Of a stretch of DNA of 10,720 nucleotides, positions 1 through 6,022 are shown piece after piece (the first letter of the stretch is position 1; each line of letters begins with the position of its first letter). The stretch spans positions 1 to 10,720 of the forward strand of contig JBBKWZ010000302.1 of assembly GCA_037969195.1 (NCBI GenBank), in the 5' to 3' direction. A program made the translations under genes and the position numbers. The stretch is from JAHEJB01 sp037969195 (lineage in GTDB: Bacteria > Bacteroidota > Rhodothermia > Rhodothermales > Rubricoccaceae). Under the pieces are notes generated by a model. That model saw nothing but the letters and a program-made list of their open reading frames with translations. It made no database searches and was not told where the DNA came from.

Positions 1-2
1 CG

Positions 3-521
3 GGTGTTTACGCTGTTCAGGGCGGCACCGGCGACGACGGCTGCGAAGCGAACTACCGGACAACGGTCGCTGTCAACGCCTACAGCGAGCCCACCGAATC
101 CAGTGAGCATATCAGAACCGTGGATGCAAGCCGACGCATCGACTGGAATGATCGTTCGGAATCATTAACTGTCGTAATCCGGCCCGCGATATTTCGAGCG
201 CTTGAACACGTCCCGATCAGTGGTTACAGTGATTCGCCACATGGCGACGGGACGCTGCATCTTTCCGGAGGTGACCGACTCGAAGTGCTGGCGTATGCAG
301 GAGAAGGCGATTCCTACTATCGGGTAAGTGGAGAGGTCTATGTGGGTCATACGCCTGGAATTGGAAGCGTAATTACAGGGCTAAACGACAAGTTTGAACT
401 TGAGAACGAGCCCGTCATTCAAATCTGGGTTCGTTTGATCGGGCACAATGAGAAGCCGCAGGCGTGGGTGAACGTCAGCCAGCCGGGCGTGGAAGCCTAC
501 GGTTCACGCTGTGGTGGGTAA
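3..521 (+). CDS. C-terminal part of an unrecognised, probably exported protein (5' partial)
   Basis: The reading frame is open from the left edge to the TAA at 519-521, so the GTG at 120 is very likely internal and the true start lies outside the window. The visible 172 residues are soluble and rich in Gly, Ser, Asp and Glu, with two Cys (one near the visible N-terminus, one in the C-terminal SRCGG) and no membrane segment. From about residue 85 the pattern of short hydrophobic strands (RLEVLAYAGEG, YYRVSGEVYVG, IQIWVRLIG, QAWVNVSQPG) resembles a bacterial SH3-like beta-barrel. That is an inference from the pattern, not a recognised family match. The next gene follows after 29 bases on the same strand, so it may belong to the same transcript. 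No function is proposed. Confidence 0.6.
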   Translation, partial: GVYAVQGGTGDDGCEANYRTTVAVNAYSEPTESSEHIRTVDASRRIDWNDRSESLTVVIRPAIFRALEHVPISGYSDSPHGDGTLHLSGGDRLEVLAYAGEGDSYYRVSGEVYVGHTPGIGSVITGLNDKFELENEPVIQIWVRLIGHNEKPQAWVNVSQPGVEAYGSRCGG

Positions 522-550
522 TACGTCAATCTGATCGTTGATAACTTTGC

Positions 551-829
551 ATGAGTAGAGTCGACTTCAAAGGTGCGCTGCAAAGCGCTTTGGCCAGCCA
601 GGCTGAGGTTAGTAGAGATCCGAACTCGCGGACCGCCAGAAAGACCGGGCGGATCGCGGGACTGATTTTGACCGTGCTTGGAATAGTCTGTGGAGGAATA
701 TCGTACTACCTCTACACCATAGAAGGGATTGTTTCCCCTATGCTTTTGGGCGCCACGCTGACCTTCTCAGCATTGGGCATTTTTCTAGCGATCAGTGGCA
801 GGATGCCTACGTTTCCCAAGAAAAAATAG
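551..829 (+). CDS. Small two-helix inner-membrane protein, hypothetical
   Basis: Encodes 92 residues. A polar, basic N-terminal stretch of about 30 residues precedes two hydrophobic segments, at about residues 32-55 (containing LILTVLGIVCGG) and 61-83 (containing MLLGATLTFSALGIF). They are joined by a short loop, and the protein ends in a basic PKKK tail. This predicts an integral membrane hairpin, probably with both ends in the cytoplasm. No strong ribosome-binding site precedes the ATG. The gene lies 29 bases after the upstream CDS and its TAG ends 3 bases before the TTG proposed for the next gene, so translation is probably coupled. I do not recognise the family. Confidence 0.6.
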   Translation: MSRVDFKGALQSALASQAEVSRDPNSRTARKTGRIAGLILTVLGIVCGGISYYLYTIEGIVSPMLLGATLTFSALGIFLAISGRMPTFPKKK

Positions 830-832
830 GTT

Positions 833-1286
833 TTGGACTCTCCCGAACGGGTTTACACTTCTTTGCGGCCGTCGCAATACGCCGACGTGGTTCGTGCGAA
901 CCAGACGTTTGTCGAAAGGTTACGTAGTTCGCCTGAGAGGCAAGGATTTACAATCTGACTCTTTCACAAAGACCCTTCAGGCATCGCTTTATCCCGTCGA
1001 TACCCCCGAGGAACCGGCACGAGAAGTTGTGGAATCCAACACCGACGTCGTCAAACTACTAACGGAAATCCGCGACGATCAGCGCAAGCAGATTGAGGCA
1101 TACGAGACCGCGACGTCAAAGTCGCTTGCGTTTCAAGAACGTGCGGTCGACAGACAGGACGAAGCTGTCGATCGACAGAAAAAGATTGTGGCCGTCTATT
1201 TCAAGATGCTCGTTGTGGGTGGGGTCCTATTCGTGGGAATCGTTGGCCTAATCATTTACCTTTTGCGTCTACTTAGTCACTTTTAG
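833..1286 (+). pseudogene. Coiled-coil, C-terminally membrane-anchored protein, interrupted by one +1 frame change
   Basis: Two reading frames together make one plausible protein of about 150 residues. From TTG 833 the first frame gives 41 protein-like residues (SPERVYTSLRPSQYADVV is part of them) and stops at the TGA at 956-958. From about 940 onward the next frame (+1) carries the rest: an acidic, Glu/Lys/Gln-rich segment that looks like a coiled coil (RDDQRKQIEAYE, then a repeated AVDRQ), then one membrane helix at about residues 121-145 and a short basic end. In that second frame the residues upstream of 940 look like non-coding translation, so the 163-residue open frame starting at 795 is probably not the real protein. 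Either one base is extra here or the ribosome shifts +1 at the TGA. Start choice rests on the coupled position 3 bases after the preceding stop. The family is not recognised. Confidence 0.5.
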
Positions 1287-1291
1287 ACTGT

Positions 1292-1724
1292 ATGCGCACG
1301 TACATTCGGTATCTCTTCGGCGGAGAATCAAGTACATCCAGAATGTCCGACATTGGTCGTGGCGCACTTCGGGTGTTTACAGGGCTGGCGTTGGCTTTCG
1401 GTCACGGTCTTGGAAAGCTTCCGCCATCGGAAAGATTTATTGATCGCGTCGCGGATATGGGATTCCCGTTCGCTGCGTTTTTTGCGTGGGCGGCCGGGTT
1501 GTCAGAGTTCGCAGGAGGTCTGCTTCTGGCGGCTGGTCTGCTAACCCGCCCCACCTCATTGTTCCTTGATTACGATGAGCGTCGCAGGCTTCATTTCACA
1601 CGCTGGCGATCCGTTTGGGACGCGCGAAAAGGCGATCCTATTTGGATTCATTGCCATGATGTACCTCCTTGCCGGGGCTGGGCGGTACTCCGTGGATGCA
1701 TTGATCCGACGAAAGCGTGTCTGA
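1292..1724 (+). pseudogene. DoxX-family membrane protein, frameshifted
   Basis: DoxX proteins are small four-helix inner-membrane proteins; some members have been linked to oxidative-stress or thiol systems, but most have no known reaction. The first 92 residues in the ATG 1292 frame match the family pattern: RVFTGLALAFGHGLGKL, then FAAFFAWAAGLSEFAGGLLL and LLTRPTSLFL. After that the frame turns into basic, unlikely sequence. The next frame (+1) restores the family's C-terminal half from about 1567: SHAGDPF, the EKAILFGFIAMMYLLAGAG helix, GRYSVD, and a TGA at 1722. Dropping one T of the TT at 1566-1567 joins the halves into 143 residues, a normal DoxX length. The gene begins 5 bases after the upstream gene and would end 2 bases from the stop of the convergent gene. 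It is either a true pseudogene or a sequencing or assembly error. Confidence 0.8.
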
Positions 1725-1726
1725 AT

Positions 1727-2224
1727 TTAGGATTTCGGACGGTCGTCGTAGAGCGTGTAGGTCGTCAACTTGTGCGCGATTTCCAGAGCACGTTTGATGC
1801 GCGTATCGGTCCGCTTTCCACCTGACACGTGCAGATTGAAGCTGCGCTGTCGGCCTGGTGTCATCCTGTAGAAGCGTTCCGCTGCCTCTTCGTTCTGATC
1901 CAACACGCCTACCAGCTCGTCGCACAACTCCACGCGGTCGGGATAAGGATCGGGCCACAAATCGATGAGCACGGTTTCGCCATACTCGACGCCCATCTCG
2001 CGCATCATGGCCTTGCTAACGAGCACATACCGCTCGCCGTCCTGCCGACCGGTAATGGCGCGGCGATATTCGTGACCATTCATATGGCAGATCAAGCGGC
2101 GAATGCCTTCCTTTTGCAGCTCATCTGCAATCTCCGTCGGGATTGGCAAGTAGTGCATGATTGGAAAGCCCTTCTCTTGCTTGAGAAGCGGAGCCGCAAA
2201 GCTATAAGTCTGGTCTGGCTGCAT
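1727..2224 (-). CDS. DUF1905 / YdeI (OmpD-associated)-like protein
   Basis: Encodes 165 residues from the ATG at 2224. The N-terminal half fits DUF1905 (TYSFAAPL, HYLPIPTEIADELQKEG, MNGHEYRRAI, YVLVSKAMMREMG, then the acidic-proline run DPYPDRVEL). The C-terminal half, from about residue 105, fits the YdeI/OmpD-associated domain (AAERFYRMTPGRQRSF, then TRIKRALEIAHKL). Members are soluble cytoplasmic proteins; the names come from bacteriocin-protection and OmpD-association phenotypes in enterobacteria, and no enzymatic reaction is established. I chose ATG 2224 over the upstream open frame to 2275 because a good GAGGA site lies 6 bases before it and the family's conserved sequence starts a few residues later. 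It converges with the DoxX gene with a 2-base gap, leaving no room for a separate terminator. Confidence 0.85.
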   Translation of the reverse strand: MQPDQTYSFAAPLLKQEKGFPIMHYLPIPTEIADELQKEGIRRLICHMNGHEYRRAITGRQDGERYVLVSKAMMREMGVEYGETVLIDLWPDPYPDRVELCDELVGVLDQNEEAAERFYRMTPGRQRSFNLHVSGGKRTDTRIKRALEIAHKLTTYTLYDDRPKS

Positions 2225-2423
2225 TCTTCGTCCTCGCCCGTCGTTTATGCCCCGGGTGCGATATTCGCCTCGCAACCCAGTATACGTTTTCTAATAAAAG
2301 CGCTTGCCCTAACCAACCGATTGAAGCGACTCTCGTGTGATCTTGTGGTTGTGGTCTGACTACGTCCGACTATCGCTTGATTTTTGGTAGTGTGTAGTGA
2401 AGTCCTTTTACCCAGCCTATGCC
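2225..2423. other. Divergent intergenic region between the YdeI-like gene and the HEATH protease gene
   Basis: About 200 bases that should contain the promoters of both outward-facing genes. On the minus strand a TATACT at 2278-2283 could be a -10 box for the YdeI-like gene, but no good -35 box stands 16-18 bases before it. An 8-base palindrome, AAGCGCTT, lies at 2298-2305. On the plus strand I see no convincing -35/-10 pair before the protease. No hairpin followed by a T-run is visible. The + strand open frame crossing this region has no protein character. Confidence 0.35.
2231..2235 (-). promoter_or_regulatory. Ribosome-binding site that sets the start of the YdeI-like gene
   Basis: Read on the minus strand, GAGGA lies 6 bases before ATG 2224. 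It is the best Shine-Dalgarno match in the window and supports this start over the longer open frame reaching 2275. Confidence 0.6.
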
Positions 2424-3857
2424 ATGCGTTATCTCATCTCCCTAACATTCACAATCTTCGCCCTAAACGTTCACGCGGAGCCTTTAATTCAGAGGTCCTG
2501 TAGCGGGCCACTTCTTCAAATAATTGACAGGTCAACGTCTGACGAAGTGCAATCTCGGTGGCAAGACAACGTGATGGACCCTGGTAGTCGAAGGGGACTC
2601 GTACAACAAATCGTTAGTGATCTTCCGCCCCTGCAACAAGCCGCCGTGAGACGTGTGGCATTTATAGATAGGTCATCGGGTAGTAACACTTATGTCACTG
2701 GCTGGAGTCCCACAAACTCACATCAAGACCTAATATATCTGAATGGCAGCCTCTACTCCGAGTCAAATCTGGCTAACAGCCCTGCAGCTATGGTAGAAAT
2801 GCAGCACACGCTCGTTCACGAGGCTACACACGCCGCTGCAAAACTTCTTCATTCAATAACGGATGCGGATGTTCCTGGCATTTTCGTGTTCCAGCCCGAT
2901 TCTACTCTGTGGCCAGAAGACTGTCGCCGGTTTGCCCGTGAGATTCTCAATTCGACGAGAATCAAGGGTGGCCTTCTGCAAGAATGGACGCGCATGCACG
3001 AAGCCCTCGAAGAAGTTGGCTTGACAGCAGATTATTACGGTGATGACTGGCAGGAAACTCAGGCCTCGCAGGCCGCAGATGATGGTTTCATGTCACCGTA
3101 TGGTGGTGAGAACGAAATGGAAGACATGTCTGAGTTTGCAAGTTGGGCAGAGACGGGACACCACTTTAATGGAGTTCCACAGGCGACGAGAGAAGATTTT
3201 GCCTGCAGTCGCATGGGCGGATATTCGGGATCAGCCATACCCTCAGAGTTTGCAGCAGCAATGACGAAGTTGGGGTTTCTACTCGATCTACAGATGATCT
3301 CACAAAGCGGCTATAATCGATGTATAGCATCGGTTGGAAGTCACCAGCTGAACGAAGAACCTGTTTCTAGTGCTATTCAGGTAGTTACTGGAGAGCCGCG
3401 TACGGCTAGAAAAGTCCTATCAGATGAAGTAGCATCCTGGATGGGCAGGCGTGAACCATCGGGAAACAGGTACTTCTACCAGATGGACGCACAAGGCCAA
3501 TATCGAATAGGATCGGATGAGCAAGGTTGGGACGAAACCCCCGTCCATGCATCTATCATGATTGACCTCCATCCAGCGTCGGATGATGACGTTGATGACG
3601 TCTCATGGCCCCGAGGGATATATCAGCTTCATCCAATTACACCCGACGGAGGTAGTACGCGGTTCATCCTTGAATTTGAAGAAGCAGGCAACGAGACTTT
3701 CTGGGCATCCTCTGGATGGATTCTAATCACAAGAGCAAGTAACAGATTGATTCGTGGTTCCGTGGTTGTGCAGGATGGCATACGTCCTATGGGCGGGTTC
3801 GAGATTGACAACACTTCCCTTTTCCATGCCACGTACTACTTCGCTATGAAGAAGTAG
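2424..3857 (+). CDS. Secreted HExxH-motif putative zinc metalloprotease, family not recognised
   Basis: Encodes 477 residues from ATG 2424. This start gives a clean signal peptide, MRYLISLTFTIFALNVHA, with probable cleavage before EP; a GTG at 2397 would add nine residues and cannot be excluded. The segment VEMQHTLVHEATHAAAKL holds HEATH (HExxH) at residues 132-136, the zinc-binding and catalytic helix of zincin metallopeptidases. A candidate third ligand lies about 100 residues later in the acidic stretch EMEDMSEFASW (about residues 231-241), as in gluzincins. The roughly 160 C-terminal residues form a separate beta-rich, Trp- and Gly-containing part that could bind a substrate or carbohydrate. 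The predicted location is periplasmic or extracellular. Codons such as ata, cta, aga and agg are more common here than in the right-hand operon, suggesting a different origin. No operon partner is visible. Zinc-protease activity is inferred from the motif only. Confidence 0.7.
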   Translation: MRYLISLTFTIFALNVHAEPLIQRSCSGPLLQIIDRSTSDEVQSRWQDNVMDPGSRRGLVQQIVSDLPPLQQAAVRRVAFIDRSSGSNTYVTGWSPTNSHQDLIYLNGSLYSESNLANSPAAMVEMQHTLVHEATHAAAKLLHSITDADVPGIFVFQPDSTLWPEDCRRFAREILNSTRIKGGLLQEWTRMHEALEEVGLTADYYGDDWQETQASQAADDGFMSPYGGENEMEDMSEFASWAETGHHFNGVPQATREDFACSRMGGYSGSAIPSEFAAAMTKLGFLLDLQMISQSGYNRCIASVGSHQLNEEPVSSAIQVVTGEPRTARKVLSDEVASWMGRREPSGNRYFYQMDAQGQYRIGSDEQGWDETPVHASIMIDLHPASDDDVDDVSWPRGIYQLHPITPDGGSTRFILEFEEAGNETFWASSGWILITRASNRLIRGSVVVQDGIRPMGGFEIDNTSLFHATYYFAMKK

Positions 3858-4028
3858 AATCTGCGCAATCCCTGCTTTAGGCACCACGCGTTAGAGTCCG
3901 ACACCAGCCATGTTTCGACGCCTCCCTGTACACACCAGCCACAGTATGGCACTCGAAGTCTGCAGGATTGAGTGGTTGGGAACGCATGATGGCATTGCCA
4001 GAACCCTTTCTCACCAACCGAGATCTAG
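3858..4028. other. Intergenic region between the protease and yhbY genes
   Basis: A stretch of 171 bases with no supportable gene. It contains two exact copies of a 10-base word (listed separately). I found no convincing terminator for the protease gene and no good -35/-10 pair for yhbY. The minus-strand open frame crossing it continues antisense through the yhbY start and does not look like protein. Confidence 0.35.
3901..3941. repeat. Two copies of ACACCAGCCA, 31 bases apart
   Basis: Exact direct copies lie at 3901-3910 and 3932-3941 in the intergenic region upstream of yhbY. A spacing of 31 bases is about three helical turns, so both would lie on the same face of the DNA, as for a pair of regulator-binding sites. 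With only two short copies this may be chance. Confidence 0.25.
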
Positions 4029-4334
4029 TTGTCAGCATCCTTGACTTCCAAACAACGCGCCTACCTGCGCGGCCTGGGTCACACACTTAAGTCACTCGTT
4101 CACGTCGGGAAGGACGGGGTTACCGAAGCCCTGATTGATTCCATCCGACAGGTCCTCTCAACGCACGAGCTCATCAAAGTCCGCGTGCGTGATTCTGCGC
4201 CGGAGAGCCCAAGGGAGAGTGCGGAGGCCGTTGCCAACGCGATAGAAAATTCAGTGGTCATTCAAGCTGTCGGTTATACGGCGCTCATCTATCGGCCCCA
4301 TCCGGACAAGCCGGATATCAAACTGCCGGTGTGA
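4029..4334 (+). CDS. yhbY: YhbY-family (CRS1-YhbY domain) ribosome-assembly RNA-binding protein
   Basis: Encodes 101 residues, which is the normal length for a stand-alone CRS1-YhbY domain. Family features are LTSKQRAYLRGLGHTLKSLV at the N-terminus, the GKDG loop of the RNA-binding surface (VHVGKDGVTEALIDSI), HELIKVRV in the middle strand and the C-terminal strand TALIYRPHPDKPDIKLP. YhbY associates with pre-50S ribosomal subunits and is thought to help assembly; it is a small IF3-C-like fold in the cytoplasm. The start is a TTG at 4029. Another TTG at 4041 is possible and neither has a strong ribosome-binding site, but no ATG fits the full domain. Its gene converges on the polysaccharide operon, with 95 bases between the stops. 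Confidence 0.9.
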   Translation: MSASLTSKQRAYLRGLGHTLKSLVHVGKDGVTEALIDSIRQVLSTHELIKVRVRDSAPESPRESAEAVANAIENSVVIQAVGYTALIYRPHPDKPDIKLPV

Positions 4335-4371
4335 TGGCATTCAAAATCCGCTTGATTTCCGTAATCGAGTA

Positions 4372-4407
4372 GCAAAAGAGCTTGCTAGCTAGTCGTTTCC
4401 TCTTTGC
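4372..4407. terminator. Inverted repeat between convergent genes, possible bidirectional terminator
   Basis: GCAAAAGAG (4372-4380) can pair with CTCTTTGC (4400-4407), giving an 8-base stem with one bulged A and a loop of 19 bases that itself contains the palindrome GCTAGC. It lies between the stops of yhbY and wbaP, where a shared terminator is expected. No T-run follows the stem on either strand, so a rho-independent mechanism is doubtful. Confidence 0.3.
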
Positions 4408-4429
4408 GCCACGAGCGGAGGAACACTCA

Positions 4430-5902
4430 CTAATACGCCCCCGATCCGTGAAGCACGACTTTAGCTGTGCGAACGAGGATCACAAAATCCAGCCAGAGCG
4501 ACCAGTTGCGCACGTAGTAGGGATCCCAGCGCTCCATGCCAATTGTGCCAGAATCGCTGCGGCCGTTCACCTGCCAAAGACCCGTGATGCCCGGTCGAAC
4601 GCGCTCGCGCAGTTCGCGGACGCGCTCAGCAAGTTCTTCCTGGTGATACTGTGGCAATGGGCGTGGTCCAACGAGGCTCATCTCGCCAACGAGGACATTG
4701 ATCAATTGCGGAAGCTCATCGAGTGAGGTTCTGCGGAGAAACCGTCCGATTCGAGTAATTCGGGGATCCTTCTGAAGTTTGAAGTGCGCGTCCCATTCGG
4801 CGCGAAGTTCTGGAGCGGATTGCAATGCACTTTCCAGCACCGCATCCGCATTATGGACCATCGTCCGCAGTTTCCACGTGTGAAACAACTCGCCGTCCTG
4901 GCCAACGCGTTCCTGGCGGAAGAATGGATTGTGTTTGTCTTCCAACCAACAGAGACCAGCAAGCATGAGGACGAGCGGAATCCATGCTGGAGCCGTGACG
5001 ACGGCGATGAACAAATCCATCAACCGCTTCAACAGGCGCGGAAGTGGGCGAGTAAGGTTGGACGTGATTTCCAGCCCAAGCACGCCGACAAGATCACGCG
5101 GCTTGACCCAAAGCGAAGGGGCGTCGAATAGATCAGGGATGACTACAACGGTACTGTAGCAGGTCAGCGGTCCTTCCAGTAGCTCGACCTGTTGCTCGGA
5201 GGTTTTCTCGGGCATCGCGAGGAATGCAATAGCCGCATCGGTAGTCACGCGGTCGGTTCCGCCTACGATGGGCACGGTGTCGAGGAAATCTCCCCATTTT
5301 TCTCTGTCGTCATCAAAGACGGCAATAGGCCGATAACCCATTCCACGTTCCTCTTGCAGTTGACGGACGACTTGTCCACCCGCGCGACCCGCGCCATAAA
5401 TAACCGTGGGCATGCCCCATGCATCCTTGCGAACAAGCACGGCTTTGACGAGCGTGCGAGCCAATGGTACCGCGATAATGCTCAGCATGCCTGCCAGGCC
5501 TACGGTCAGGCGGCTGCTTTCGTTGTTGGCTTCCAGGTTCGGTCCAGCAAGCCAGATCCCGACGATGGCCAATCCGAAAACGGCGAGCAGCGTCCAAAAA
5601 AGGCGGCGAAGTTGCTCAACGGCGCCCAGGCCATAGCCGGGAATAAGTTTAGCAAGTGCTGCCCCGCCCACGTAAAGCGGCAAGATGACCCACGCGCCGC
5701 CGAGTACCATTCTTGGTTCTCCAAGCATCCACTGGCGAAGGAGACCTGCGAACAACAATGTCCCGGCAAGGGTGGCGAGTTCTGCCGCCAGAAGCGCCGA
5801 TGCGTTGGCAACAGTCCGACGCGCGAACGACGCCGTGCGCGACTTGGCCAAAGCCAGCCGATAGGAAAATGATTTCTCGGAAGCGAGAACCTGGGAGTTC
5901 AT
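4430..5902 (-). CDS. wbaP: WbaP-type undecaprenyl-phosphate hexose-1-phosphate transferase
   Basis: Initiates polysaccharide synthesis by moving a sugar-1-phosphate from a nucleotide sugar to undecaprenyl phosphate at the inner membrane. From ATG 5902 it has 490 residues, close to the usual WbaP length. Order of parts: about four hydrophobic N-terminal segments (residues 34-155), a Rossmann-like domain with GAGRAGG at 170-176, a membrane helix or re-entrant segment around 295-320, and the PssE-like catalytic domain. The last has KLRTM (344-348), the Asp-Glu pair in DELPQ (395-399), GEMSLVGPRP and RPGITGLWQVNGRS. The ending, NWSLWLDFVIL to TAKVVLHGSGAY, is typical of WbaP. The donor sugar (galactose or glucose) cannot be read from the sequence. 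The start is uncertain: the frame stays open to a TTG at 6010, but that extension looks non-protein-like. It is the last gene of the minus-strand operon. Confidence 0.88.
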   Translation of the reverse strand: MNSQVLASEKSFSYRLALAKSRTASFARRTVANASALLAAELATLAGTLLFAGLLRQWMLGEPRMVLGGAWVILPLYVGGAALAKLIPGYGLGAVEQLRRLFWTLLAVFGLAIVGIWLAGPNLEANNESSRLTVGLAGMLSIIAVPLARTLVKAVLVRKDAWGMPTVIYGAGRAGGQVVRQLQEERGMGYRPIAVFDDDREKWGDFLDTVPIVGGTDRVTTDAAIAFLAMPEKTSEQQVELLEGPLTCYSTVVVIPDLFDAPSLWVKPRDLVGVLGLEITSNLTRPLPRLLKRLMDLFIAVVTAPAWIPLVLMLAGLCWLEDKHNPFFRQERVGQDGELFHTWKLRTMVHNADAVLESALQSAPELRAEWDAHFKLQKDPRITRIGRFLRRTSLDELPQLINVLVGEMSLVGPRPLPQYHQEELAERVRELRERVRPGITGLWQVNGRSDSGTIGMERWDPYYVRNWSLWLDFVILVRTAKVVLHGSGAY

Positions 5903-6022
5903 GGAGAGAGAGATGTGCTTCCGCGTCGTTGTGCGGATTCCGTGCCCGTCCCATGTGCTCCTGTTTGCCGCCATCAAACGGAATGGGAACGTTCCGCCGT
6001 GAGTTCTCAAGGACGAATATTC

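Noticed and set aside
795..935. ATG 795 as the start of the coiled-coil membrane protein
   Set aside because: The first 45 or so residues in this frame are basic and Trp/Cys-rich and look like a shadow, while another frame over the same bases looks like genuine protein.
1725..1825. Extension of the DoxX frame to 1825
   Set aside because: After about 1566 this frame has no DoxX character and runs antisense into the YdeI-like gene; the true C-terminus is in the next frame, ending at 1724.
1829..2359. 176-residue + strand open frame
   Set aside because: It is antisense to the YdeI-like gene over most of its length; the opposite strand carries the recognisable family.
3880..3900. Possible integron attC core (GCGTTAGAG)
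   Set aside because: It does not fit the GTTRRRY consensus, has no matching RYYYAAC partner at a sensible distance, and no integrase or cassette array is present.
5192..5872. 226-residue + strand open frame
   Set aside because: Antisense to wbaP; composition is Gln/Arg/His-rich and unlike a real protein.
5903..6010. TTG 6010 as the start of wbaP
   Set aside because: It would sit neatly 12 bases after the upstream stop, but the added 36 residues lack protein character and are not expected in WbaP. It was not fully excluded, because ATG 5902 has no good ribosome-binding site either.
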